Source: Trichodelitschia bisporula
Lineage: Eukaryota > Ascomycota > Dothideomycetes > Phaeotrichales > Phaeotrichaceae
DNA: 64,000 bases
Direction of reading: 5' to 3'
Assembly (NCBI GenBank): GCA_010356995.1
Contig: ML996694.1
Coordinates: 1,071,634-1,135,633, forward strand
Shown: positions 12,982-24,034 of the stretch, in pieces
Numbering within the stretch: the stretch's first letter is position 1
How the letters are laid out: each line of letters starts with the position of its first letter
The notes under the pieces: generated by a model
Database searches by the model: none
What the model saw: only the letters and a program-made list of their open reading frames with translations
What the model was told of the DNA's origin: nothing
Position numbers and translations under genes: made by a program

Positions 12982-13242
12982 ACGAAGCCTATCTTCCGCC
13001 CCTGTTGTGGGGACAGGTCTTCCGTCCATTCATCCCATCACACACTCTGTACCAAAAGTATCTCCTTGGAGTCCGGCGTTGCATGCAAGAGAAAGGCTCG
13101 GGCATGGTCATCCCGCTGAAATTTCAGCAAAAAAATTGCGCCAACCACCATCCAATCTAGTGTATGTAGGATACATCGGGGCAGTCCCAAACGTATCCCT
13201 TTTGATTTCTTCATTACACATCATGTCCCCACGTTCATGCCA
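12982..13242. other. convergent 3' gap between ISY1 and CCT8
   Basis: About 260 nt between two stop codons facing each other. It presumably contains both polyadenylation regions. No further gene seen. Confidence 0.4.
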
Positions 13243-15005
13243 CTAGTCCTCATCCCAATTCGGGTTCGGGCCCGGCGGCTTCGGCCCGCCAGCCTGCCTC
13301 GCAACGATGATCTGGTCGACACTCAGGATCGTGCGCGCCGAGTCCGTCGCCAGCTTGATAGCCCATTGCTTGCTGACGAGCAGATCCAGAATGCCCTCCT
13401 CCTCGGCATCCAGCACACCAGACCCATCGTTGTTGTCAATGTCCACACCCGTGCACCACCAGTACTTAGCCTTGTCCTTGCGGTCTTTCTGCGACGCATG
13501 CGCGCTGTATAGCCGCGAGAGCACCTCCGTCGCGTTCAGGCCCGCCGACTCGGCGAGTGTACGGGGGATAACCTCGAACGCCTCGCCGAACTTGCGGATC
13601 ACGTACTGTCCGAGACCGGGCGTCTTGTCTGCGTACTCAGTGATACGCTCAATGAGCTGCATCTCAGTTGCACCAGCGCCGGGCACTAGACGAGCATCCT
13701 TGGTAATGGCCTTGATAACGTTTACGCCGTCATCGACAGCGCGCTCCACGTCATCGAGGTGATTCTGGGTGGCACCGCGCAAGACGAGAGTCGCCGTGCG
13801 GGTGGCATCATTTTCCTGACGGAAGACGGTGACGCGGTCTCCTCCGATCTCGAGCGTCTCGACGACGTCCACCTGGCCCATCTCGTCGGGCATGGGAGCG
13901 CCGAGGCGAGCAAGGGGAGAGGCATCGACCACCCGGCAGAGGCGGCGCAGCTCGAACTTGGAGAGGATCTTGATGACCAGGATGTTATGGCGGTTGAGGT
14001 AGTGCATAGCCAGTTCGCCAACCGTGGAGCCAGCAACCACAACGCGCACACCCGAGTCATGCAGCTCCTTTATGACGGCCTCGATTTGGTTCTCCTCGCC
14101 CTTTGTGAAGTCGAGCATCTCCTTTGCGTTCTTCAAAAGGACTGTACCCTTGGTTTCAGTCTGGCTGATATCCACTGCGCAGGTGAAGACGGCAACCTTG
14201 GCCTTGGTGGCCTTCTTAACAGAGCCCTCAGGTTCGCGACCGAATACCATGCCCTTGACGACTTTGCTCTGCTCCAGGGCACCACCCAGGATCTTTACCA
14301 CACGGACGTTGTCGACGTTAAAGTTAACCGGATTCTTAGGGAGCACGGCGAGCGTGGCTTCGGCGACGAGCTCCGCGAGGAAGTCTTCGTTCTCGTTCTG
14401 CTTAGCCGAGATGACGGTGCGAAGGGCCTTGCTGAGCTCCTCAGTCGAGCGGGTGTTCTCGACCCTGTCGATTTCCAAATCTACGCCCGTTAGCTAGCTC
14501 AAGCAGAGCGAGTAGGCAAATATACCATCAAGCGCCTTCAACGCAAAGTCCAACGCCTTTTCGTAGCCTTGCACGATGTCGCTTGTCTTCAGTCCCATCC
14601 GCAGCAACTCCTCCGCCTTTTTCAGCAACTCGCCCGCAAAGACAATCACCATGTTCGTTGCATCACCGATCTCCGCCTCTTGCTGCTGGCTAGCCATGAC
14701 GAGCAGCTTTGCTGCCGGGTGCACGACCTCGAGCTCGCGCAATATGGTGGCGGCATCAGACGTCAGGATCATCTTCTGCAGATGGTTGACGACGATCTTA
14801 TTGCGGCCATACGGGCCGAGCGACGTTTGCACCGTCGAAGCGATGGTGCGGCAGGCATCGATGTTGCGCAACACAGCGGCATCTTCGGCGTCGTAGCTGC
14901 GGCGGTGGTTAGCGGAGGGGGCCGGTGTGGGGTTGAACGACCGTACGATTGATAGCCCGCCTTGAACAGCCCGGCGTTGGGAGCCTGGGGTATTGAGAGC
15001 GACAT
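13243..15005 (-). CDS. cct8: T-complex protein 1 subunit theta (CCT8)
   Basis: This is the theta subunit of the cytosolic TRiC/CCT chaperonin that folds actin, tubulin and WD40 proteins with ATP. Three exons fit on the minus strand: 15005-14947, 14896-14526 and 14480-13243, giving 555 residues, the normal size. The first donor is GTACGG, which restores YQSYDAEDAAVLRNIDA. Chaperonin hallmarks are visible: SLGPYGRNK near residue 50 for ATP binding, GDATNMV near residue 100, and the apical domain with VVAGSTVGELAMHYLNRH. ARLVPGAGATEMQL, the usual C-terminal equatorial motif, is also present. The tail PPGPNPNWDED is the style of acidic end found on theta subunits. The gene is in tandem with the Cid1-like gene and convergent with ISY1. 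Confidence 0.97.
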
Positions 15006-15832
15006 GGTACTGTCAGTATGGGGCACCGAGATTTTGGGACTTGGTTTCGAGGTGTATTATTCGCGTCTTGGAGGAGCTCGGGAATTTGGTATGGCTTTCG
15101 TCAAAAAATCCGCGACTGGTCGCGTCAAGCGTCAAGCATCAGGCGGGGGTGCATGTTGACCCGGCCCGTGCACAAGTAGAACTAGCTTGCAGCCTGACGT
15201 CTCAGGCACTAGATATCAAGTCGGTTCAAGTCCAAACAGTAACAGTCAGGCCTGAGTATTTCAACTCTTATATTTTAAAACCATCTACACGGGGCCGTAC
15301 TCCGGACGTCTATATGTACACGCTGGTGACCACTGGTTTTCGCTGCTGCCAATGAACGACCCGATGCCCATCGACCTCAGATAAAGCGGGATCAAGCAAC
15401 TCCTTGTGTTTGCCTGAGTTCATCTCCAAAGCCAAACCCATTGGTCCCATCGCTAATGCAGAAAAAAACGAAAATTCAGACCTCGTATAGAGGCTCTACT
15501 CCATACATACACATCATCGCCGTCCATGCAGAACATGTTCATCATAGAGTCGCAAGCCCACCATGCCATCCAACTCCAGGGAAAGGATCTACAGAGACGC
15601 CGAAAATCCGAGCAAGACACTCCTTATCGGGCCAAGGCAGTGTTGTTCGTGTTATCGCGACAGAACATCCGCAAAAGCCAACATCACAAGATCTGATGTT
15701 GACTCACCCCTCTTGCACAGGACATCGAAGGGCACCTCGAGCAAATCTCGAGCCCCATTTTTTTGCGTTTTACATCCCTCATTCGTCGATGCAGTCCACA
15801 TTCGAAGCCACATGGTTCTGCATGTGCTTCCT
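15006..15832. promoter_or_regulatory. upstream region of CCT8 / downstream region of the Cid1-like gene
   Basis: About 830 nt between two minus-strand genes in tandem. The part nearest 15006 is the CCT8 promoter and leader; the part nearest 15832 is the 3' region of the upstream gene. A GGTTCAAGTCC near 15223 looks like a tRNA B box, but flanking bases do not pair as a T stem. Confidence 0.35.
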
Positions 15833-18800
15833 TCATCCGCCCTTTCGCTCGCTTTCGTTGAACGGGAGAGGCTCTCCATGGCCGCGAGAGTCATAGTTCG
15901 TCTTGGACGAGGTCATGGACTTTGACCGCTTCCGACCCTTCTTTTTTGTGTTGGTTGACGTCCATGCATTTCCAGAGGACGTAAACCCCGGCTTCTGGTG
16001 CGTTTTCTCGCCGCCAGGACCTGGAGGACCTTGGTGATTCGGCAAAGGCTTCGTTACTTTGGGAACAACCGGTTCGACACGTCCCGGCAACTTGCCGTTA
16101 ATGCCATGCTGATCCCGGATATTGTTGCCATTTCCGCGTACGACATTGTCAATCGATATGTTACGCAGAGTCTCCGATAATCGTTGCACCGTGGGGGACG
16201 GGGTCCGTGTCTCCATTACCGGTGACAACCCAGGCCCGATCGCTACTTCACCTTGCTTGGGCTCAGCAGGCACCGACTTGGGAGTCTCAGGAGTCGGCGA
16301 CGTGCGGATCGGATGCACAGGGCGCCACATCTGAACGTGGTTCGACTTGGGCGACAACACCGGCTCGGAGTCCTCAGACGTTATTGACGGTGCATGCGGA
16401 TGGCCCTGATGGAAGTACATTCCTGATGGCGAAAAGATCGGAAGGTGTGCTGGATCGTACTGGAGACCTGTCCTACCCACAAGGCCTGCATATTGATCAT
16501 AGCCATGGAATGACTGTAGACCCGCCATGTTACTCTCGTAGGATTGCTGTCGCCTCAGCCCCGTGTTTTCGTCCGATGAATAGCCTCCATTCGACAAGCC
16601 GAGCCCATTGAGTGGGCCATCAAAGGGGACTGGTCGGTAGCCCTCTCGCGCGATTACAGGGTGGCTATCAGGGTTCGACCCGTTGACAACGAGCGGGGCG
16701 CTCGATCGCGCCACGTACTCGCCGGCAGATGGCGGGTGTGCAGCCTGCGTCTGTTCGATCGGCACGCTATTGACCGCATGGCTCATGGCGCCATTGTTCG
16801 GGGTATGCAACGGCGTGGAATAGGTCCTCTGATGGCCCAAGGGAGATGGTGACCGTGAGAGCTGCGAGAAGTGAGGGGGCAAGTTCAAGTCAGCTGACCC
16901 TTTACGGCTCGTATAGTCGCCGTACGCCGGAGTAGTCAAGCCGCTTGAAATTGGTGCCGGAGACACCTCATAGCCCAGATACTCTTTAGGAGATCCTTCA
17001 CCGGATGTGATCACCCCCGAGTTAAGGTGAGACTCGTGGGCCACCGGCAGATCGGTATTACCGGGTGTGCTGACATCGCGAAATCCCCTAGCTGCCATCA
17101 GCCAGGGGGCTACTGGAGTTTCGATGGGCGGAGGCTGCGGATATCCGGGGAACAAAACTTGCTGAGGTACGCTCCGCGCAGGCTGTGACTGAGAGCGCAA
17201 GGACCCACTTTGCGTTCCGTTTGAAACGGATGACCGCTGCAAGCCGCGTCGGGCAGTCATCGCAGGCGTGAGCGAGGGGGAAGATGGATTGGTTCGCGAC
17301 CCTTCTTGGGAAGCAGAATGACCCATCATCGACGCATCGTGGGGGAATTGCGGTAGGTAGCTCGCGTAGGGGACACTGTGGTTGCCGTTCATGAAGTGCG
17401 GGTCGCTAGGTCCCTCTCTCGATGCGTCGCGACCGGAATTGATATCGCGCGAGCTCCCTTGCACCACCGAATGCGCGTGAGCAGTTGCAGCCGCAACGTT
17501 GCGAACCTGCTCAGCGGCTTGTACTTGCGACTGATACGCCGCCATGCCGACCATGCGCGCCCGAATCTGCTCAATCTGGAAGTTGTACATCTGAGACTGC
17601 AAATAGATTTGGTCCTGCAACGCAGCATAGTCGGCAGACGAGTAGGGAAAGCCATTGTTTGGCACGAAGGACGCATTGCGCCATCCAGCGCTGGACGCCC
17701 GGCGGTAATTCCCGTTGCCCCGCTGACCTCCATTCATGCGCGTGTTCCGAGACGTGGGGGCACTGACGCCGTTACCACCATTACGCCGACCGTGCGAAGG
17801 TGCAGCGGGAATAGACGACAGAACCGGCTTGGGGCCCGGGTTCGGCTTCTTGAAAAACGGCTTCTCCTCCGGCGGGAATGTGTACAGTTCGCAGCATTTC
17901 CCAAGCTTTGCCTCGGAAATGAGCTGGAAAGCGTTGCGAATTTCAAGATGAATGCCACGAAAAGCCGTGGAGTCCGCGGAGTTTCCTAGGTTCCGAGTGG
18001 TGTTGAATGGCTCTTCGACACAAAGCCGCCATTGTCCTTCCTTCGACGTGATTTCCCAACTCTTCTCTTTCCTCGAAAGCAGGCGACCGTGGCGAACCGA
18101 TACCACATACTCTGCGTAGTCAATCTCGTACCCGTAGCGGCGGAAAAAGGCGAAGAGGAGCTCGCCAATAGTCTCCGTGTTCTTCGAGCCAAACCCACTC
18201 AACACTTCCAGATCGTCTGCGAATCCTGACTCTGAGCCATCCTGGGCGATGTAATTTTTGTGTGGCATCTGATGCAACGCGGGTAAAATAGGTGGATCGC
18301 GCGTTTGTAAGAAATTGAGGATCATACATATCCAAGTGTACGAACTCAGGGTACCTCCAATTCCTGAACGGTGTAAGGGGCTGATGCAGCCGTCCGAAAA
18401 CAAGAAGACTAACCTGCGTCATTCAAGATGCGTTGCTTTGTCCAGTGCTTGATGATCATCGCCAAAGGTCTTACGCGCTCGTCGATCTGGACATAAGTCT
18501 TTATCATGCGCGTATTCTCTAGGGCAAGCGTGTTGTTCACGTTCATGTCTACGGCAAGAGAGAGCTCGGGGTCCCACATCTTCACGATAGGGACCTTCGC
18601 ACCGGGCACGCAATGGACGTCCTCCATGCCATCTATTCCATGTCAGATTCGCTCGCTTGGTGGTGATCTGAACGTCTTACGTTTGTGCAGGGCCTCCGCG
18701 AGCGGGTGCATGGTCTCTAGAGATTTCATAGGCGTTTGTATGCAGATGTCCACTGTCGAGTGTAAGCACTTGCCTAAGGGGGTCACAAATATATAGCCTA

Positions 18801-19744
18801 CCGTCCGAGTCATTCGTGCAAAGAAGATTACCCGATGACCCAAATATGAGCACCGTGAAATCATTGCCGGGCCACTCGGTGTGCAGAATCTTATCCAGCT
18901 TCTTGACAAACTGGAGTCGCCGTGCCTCACTTTCGGGAGATGGCAATAACCGATCATAGAGTTCCCTCATGTCGCCCGTCAACTTTTTCTCCTCATCAGG
19001 GTCCAGTGCGGATTTAGGTTCTTCAGCGGGTGGGTCGAGCAGCGCATCGCCAATGCTGTACTGCATGCGCCGACGAGTGGACGGCGTAACCTTTTCGAAT
19101 CCACATGTTAGCTTAACTCTTGGAAGTGCAGCCATGGATCCATTGGCTTCCGAAACCACTGATCTTGGAGAGTGACTTCCAAGACCGCCGTGTGGGGATG
19201 GGGAGCGTGATCGCGAGCCGCCAAAGTCGTGCGCATGCTGGTGTGGCGTTGTCGGCACTGAGTTCGATTGCATGGAGATGAAATGTGGTCTGGGCGGTAG
19301 CCCGTGTGCTCCATTCGTACTTGCCATGTTGTTGAGGTAGCCCGACGCTACCTGCATTTTGGAGCCTGAGGGTTTGACGGGCGAGCGTCCGCTCCCATCA
19401 CTCTGTTTTCTTGGAGAGGTATCACGGCCGCCGGTGGCACAAGTGGTGAGTGGCGGCGGCGCAGGCTTGCTCGCCGGTCGAGTGGCCGTGCCCGGTTGCG
19501 AAGACACGGTGACGGAGTAATGATCGCAGCCGGCGCCGACGCGCGAAGTGTGGATAAAAGAAGGTGAGACCGAGCGACGGATCGAGTGTTTATTCCTGGA
19601 TGTTAGAAGACGCTGTTGGACGATTGAGGCTGTAGTGTGCTGAAGCGGTAGCACAGCTAGTGACTTCGCATAAACTGCCCGGGAGATATCACCGCGGGTG
19701 TAAGAATGTATAAGCGCGTCGTTCACGGCTTGTATGTCGCTCAT
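15833..19744 (-). CDS. Cid1-type non-canonical poly(A)/poly(U) polymerase
   Basis: This is a nucleotidyltransferase that probably adds A or U tails to RNA. Exons on the minus strand are 19744-18802, 18752-18681, 18632-18414 and 18363-15833, joining in phase to about 1254 residues. The catalytic core starts near residue 300: GSSGNLLCTNDSDVDICI gives the G-S motif and the first two aspartates. AVDMNVNN on a later exon gives the third. KTYVQIDERVRPLAMIIKHWTKQR and SYTWICMILNFLQ are the central and PAP-associated parts. The last 650 residues are low-complexity Ser/Pro/Asn/Gln sequence ending in a basic GRKRSKS. Start choice is uncertain: the ATG at 19744 (MSDIQAV) is used here, but an in-frame ATG exists at 19819 and an unseen 5' intron is possible. 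Whether it adds A or U cannot be told from sequence alone. Confidence 0.85.
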
Positions 19745-22700
19745 CAACAAATAAACGAGGGATGAAATAATATGTCGCTTCGGGGTTTGCGGTTTGGGCG
19801 TGCGGCGTTGGTTTCTCAAGGATGCGGAGATTGTCGGTGAGGGGGAACAGTGAGAAGGTTGTTGAAGGAGAGAGCGATGCGAAGGCGGAGGGCACGAGGA
19901 AGGGTCTGTGAGGAGGGTTCAGCCTCCAAACACCAATTGCGTTGTCTCCTTGGACGCGGTTGCCGCGGGGAAAGTTGTGCGCGTTTGTGGGAGGGGGCGT
20001 GTTGTCGTAATTCGGAGATGGCACTTTCCTGACCGACGTGACGGACGAGGGGCGGGCTGCGAATGTGAGCGAAAGCAACACCGGCGCTCCGGACTTTCGG
20101 GCGTAGAGGGAAGAAGAGGTGTGCGGAGGCGTGAAGTAATGCGGGAGGCAACGAAGCGACAATGTGAAAGGGTTCGAGGAGCGGGATGGGGTGGTCCAAC
20201 GAAAGGGGGTTACGAACCAAGTGTACGATCCGTATTCTGGGCGAGAAGGTTGGGGAATGTTGGTAGGTATGGCGGGCCGAAGATGAGAAGATGGTTATGG
20301 GGGGCGGAGGCAGAGGTAGAGAGAGACGTGAAGGCACTGAACAAAGGCAAAGCAAGCCGACCTGCGTCTGCGAGCTTGCTGCGCTTACTTCCGCTCGAAC
20401 TGTGACGCCGGCCTTGGCGGAATAATTTAGGGGACCAAAGGAGAGATATCGAGAAATCCTGGGACAGAAACGTGTGTGTGGCTCTGTGATTTTGGCTTTG
20501 GCTTCCAGAAACTCCAAGATGATCCGCCCCCCTCTCACAGTTCACTCCCTTTCAGCCTACAGCTCTCTTCACTACTGTACCTCTCTCGCCTGTTACCGCC
20601 ACGCCAAAGCTCAAAGTGAAAGCCTATGGCGCTGTTACTGCGCGGGGGGGGGCGCTCGACTTGGGGGCTTTTTAAATTATTTGCATATAAGACAGTCGGC
20701 CGCACTTCCGCATACCCTTCCCTCTATCCAACCCTATTTAGGCTCCGGCGTATTGCTCCGAGGCTTTAAGAATGGCTGTGGATGTCGCCTGCTCAGATGA
20801 GAGCACCTGATGACTGCTAGCGGGTCGGAGAGGTTATCCTTACGGCTTGTATCCTTGATGAGCACCTGACTTAGAAGGGGGTGGTGATATCTGATCTGGA
20901 GCGGCGTCCCCAGGACGACACCGCCTACCGTACGCGAGAAAGCGAAGCCGATACGGAGTGAGATGGACGAATAGCGCGGCCACCCCGCGAACTCTCGAAT
21001 ATCTCCATGCTACGCTACTGATGCGACGGAACGTTGCACTGCCATAAACTGAGCAGGCTTTACTCAGCTCGAACCGCTGTTCCCAGTCCGCAAGGCCAGA
21101 ATCAGATTCAGATTCCACACCGCGCAGCATGCGCAGTAGTCACCCATTGTCGGCCGTCGCCATCGCTGAACCGTTCCTGACTAGAGGTCCTTGAAATAGC
21201 CAGGAGTGCACAACGGCCGCAGTATTGACCCATCAGACGAGGGCTCCTCGTAGCTTGTTGGACTCCCTAAGCGCGGGAAGGTCGCCCGCCAACCCCCATT
21301 CCTGAGCCAGCACCGCTTTGGGTCTTCAGCGCTGCAATAATCTCCGCCCCAGTGCCTGCAGCTCCCTATTTGATGGTACGGTTGTTATGGTTCCCGGTCG
21401 CCGGCCACCGCCTTCATTCGCGCCAACAACAGAGGTCGCTTGGAGTGTGGCATCAGGAAATGCTCTGCCCCTTTTGCACCGCAGAACCCTAGCGCGTTGG
21501 ACAGCATACCTTTACAACAAGAATTGTCGAATCACTGCATGTCTCGGCGGCAGAGTGGTCCACATTCGAGACGAGAAAGTTATTGCATGTTCATCGGCAC
21601 GAAAATCACATCGATATTGCTGTACTTCCTCTTGAGCTCACACTCTAACTGCTCGTGTTAAAGACGCGACAAGGCATCTCGCATGCCACCACCCCTGCGC
21701 CAGCGATCAAGGTTGTCATGGCGGCATCTCGCATCGCAGACGCAAGACAAAGGCGCTACATGTACTGAAGGCGAAGGACAATGCGACTTATTCTGATTGG
21801 TCGTCACAGGTGTCGTCATCGATTCAACTTGTACGAGTAAAAGCATAAAACGAACAGAACCAGAGGGCCATTAGAGGCAAGCAGAAGGTGTGATGTCCGA
21901 TGATGAATGTGAGGATTCCATGTGGGCAGGAGTGTTGTCCCTCATCAGATTGTTTCTCGTCATTGGAGATGCGAGAGACGGGAACAGGGCTGAAGCATGT
22001 CTTGGCGCACGCCCTGAGTGACTTGGCACTCGACTTGACAGGACACGGACCAATTTGGGTCTTATGCCTGAGATGTGGAGATGGCAGCCTGACTGGTGGA
22101 AGGAACGAAACGAAACGTCCACAACGTCTTACGTAGTGGTATTACATTGTGCATCCTCTACATCATAACCGCAGTGATGAAGATGCTGTGTACTGCCATA
22201 TTTCAGACTTGCACAGATCACAGGTTCGCACTTCTACCGTCGTTCGGATTCTCGTCAACGAGATCCCTCCAATTGCCGCTCTCAAGACCTTCACGTCTCA
22301 GGTCGGCATATTAATGTAAAATCAGGCAATTGCACTGGTCACTGATGGACCAGTTCTTTGGAGGCTTAAGATCCGACACAAACATCGATCGTCGCCATAG
22401 AGGATGCGAATATCGTCATATACAAATGGCCATGTCTTCGTAGTCCGATCTGGCAATTTCCGGGTTGTCAGTTGAGGGCCACCATGCAAACAGCATCCCG
22501 AAATAACCATCAATTGACCCCCTTCCAGACACCGAGCCTTGCAATTCCGAGCCCAGGATGGAGCTCAGTAAGTGCGGAATTACATTTTGGCGAGATGAGC
22601 GTCCATATGGCCGCATCTTACCCGGTTACCCGGCTATCAAATACATTCCGAGCTCCAGCAATCGTTTGGGCCGGAACTTACTACACCGTTAGCTTCGCAG

Positions 22701-23121
22701 CAGTGGCAGCTTATCTACGTACCGCAAATAGTCGTCTCGATCTCTACTAGCTTCGGCTTTCTTCTCTATGTCTTATTTGGCCTTTGAATCCGGACTTAGA
22801 ACTGGTAACCTTAGCCTCAGGTGCGGATGACGGACCAGCCGCACTTCATCTCGCAACTCGCTAAACTCCGTCTCATCTCATCCACAGTTGACTCTCACCG
22901 CTAGCCACGTTCCCCGAATGCCCCGATCCCGAAATATGCTCTCAAAATGGTGCCCCACGTGATACCGAGACCCCTCGGGCCACCCGGTCGCCCCTTCCGA
23001 AGCGGATGCGGGCCCCACCCTTTCCCGCAGCCGAAACCGCATCCCAAGGGACATCCCCGACCCTCACCAACCTGCGACAACATTCACCCGCGCACTACCC
23101 ACAACCGCAATTACAGAAGCC
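19745..23121. other. 3.4 kb gene-poor stretch
   Basis: The first 0.7 kb is the probable leader and promoter of the Cid1-like gene. It has long open frames on both strands of purine- or pyrimidine-biased sequence with no recognisable product. From about 20600 to 22900 only short frames occur, base composition is near 50% GC, a run of nine G lies near 20642, and no domain, tRNA or clear terminal repeat is visible. The last 200 nt are C-rich and form the leader of the isochorismatase-type gene. Confidence 0.45.
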
Positions 23122-23915
23122 ATGGCCGCCCCATTACGTAGATTGAGTACGTCCTACCCCATGTCCACGTTGTCGGACCCGAACTAATCTCCCAGCTACC
23201 CCCGTCCTCTTGTACGTACCCCCACCACGCACGCCTTCCTTCCCGAGGAACAACGGCTCGGTCCGCTAATACGAGCCCGGTAGCATCTGCGACTTGCAGG
23301 AGAAGTTCCGTCCCGCGATACATGAGTACCCGCGCGTGCTGGCGACGGCGCGGAAGATGCTGCGCACGAGTAAGTCGTCCTGGGTGGTGCTCGCTACATA
23401 TCTTGGATCCTAACTCCTTAGGTCAAATACTCTCAATCCCGGTCGTTGCGACTACACAGTCTCGGGCTAAACTCGGCGAAACATGTGCGGAACTAGGACT
23501 CGATGCCCCGGGCGGCGTGAGTACCGCTGCACATGCGGATAAGACACTGTTCTCCATGTGGATCCCGGAGGTTCAGGAGGCGGTGGGTAAGATCGCGCCC
23601 GATGGCTCGAAGATCCAAGCCGTGCTGGTTGGAATTGAATCGCATATCTGCGTGACACAGACGACCTTGGACTTGCTCCGTGAAGGACATAAAGTGTATG
23701 TGCTCGCGGACGGCGTGTCGAGCTGTAATCGAGAGGAGGTTCCGATTGCGCTGGCGAGGCTGAGGGCTGAGGGCGCGGTTGTTACGACCAGTGAGAGCTT
23801 CTTGTACGAATGTATGGGAAATGCGGGGATTGCGGAGTTTAGGGATATCTCGAAGTTGGTGAGGGACACGAAGGATGAGACTTCGGCAACCTTGAGCGCA
23901 CTGTGTAAGATCTAG
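23122..23915 (+). CDS. isochorismatase-fold cysteine hydrolase (ISOC1/YcaC-like)
   Basis: A small cysteine hydrolase of unknown substrate. Four exons fit: 23122-23146, 23196-23211, 23284-23369 and 23422-23915, giving 206 residues. Exon 2 is only 16 nt. Together the first three exons restore TTPVLFICDLQEKFRP, the family's first strand and catalytic Asp (D17). The other two members of the D-K-C triad are K83 in HADKTLFSMW and C119 in GIESHICVTQTTLDL. A cis-peptide-type VLVGIESH stretch precedes the Cys, as expected. The length and the absence of extra domains match the stand-alone eukaryotic ISOC1/ISOC2 group, whose members are often mitochondrial or peroxisomal; the N-terminus MAAPLRRL could be a weak targeting start. 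The reaction is not predictable. It is convergent with the PPR gene that ends at 24035. Confidence 0.88.
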
Positions 23916-24034
23916 GTCTTGATAAGAGCGGCTTATCAATAATACAGTCATCTCAACAAGAGTTTTGATTGCAACCCAACGCCGTACAATCGCCCACCCG
24001 TCTAGTCCCGATATATTACAAATGTTATCGTACC

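Noticed and set aside
15223-15233. tRNA B-box-like GGTTCAAGTCC
   Set aside because: The flanking five bases on each side do not form a T stem and no A box or acceptor stem is at the right distance.
19816-20538. 240-codon minus-strand frame and overlapping 165-codon plus-strand frame
   Set aside because: Both lie in the purine/pyrimidine-biased leader of the Cid1-like gene, show no domain and have composition expected of biased non-coding DNA.
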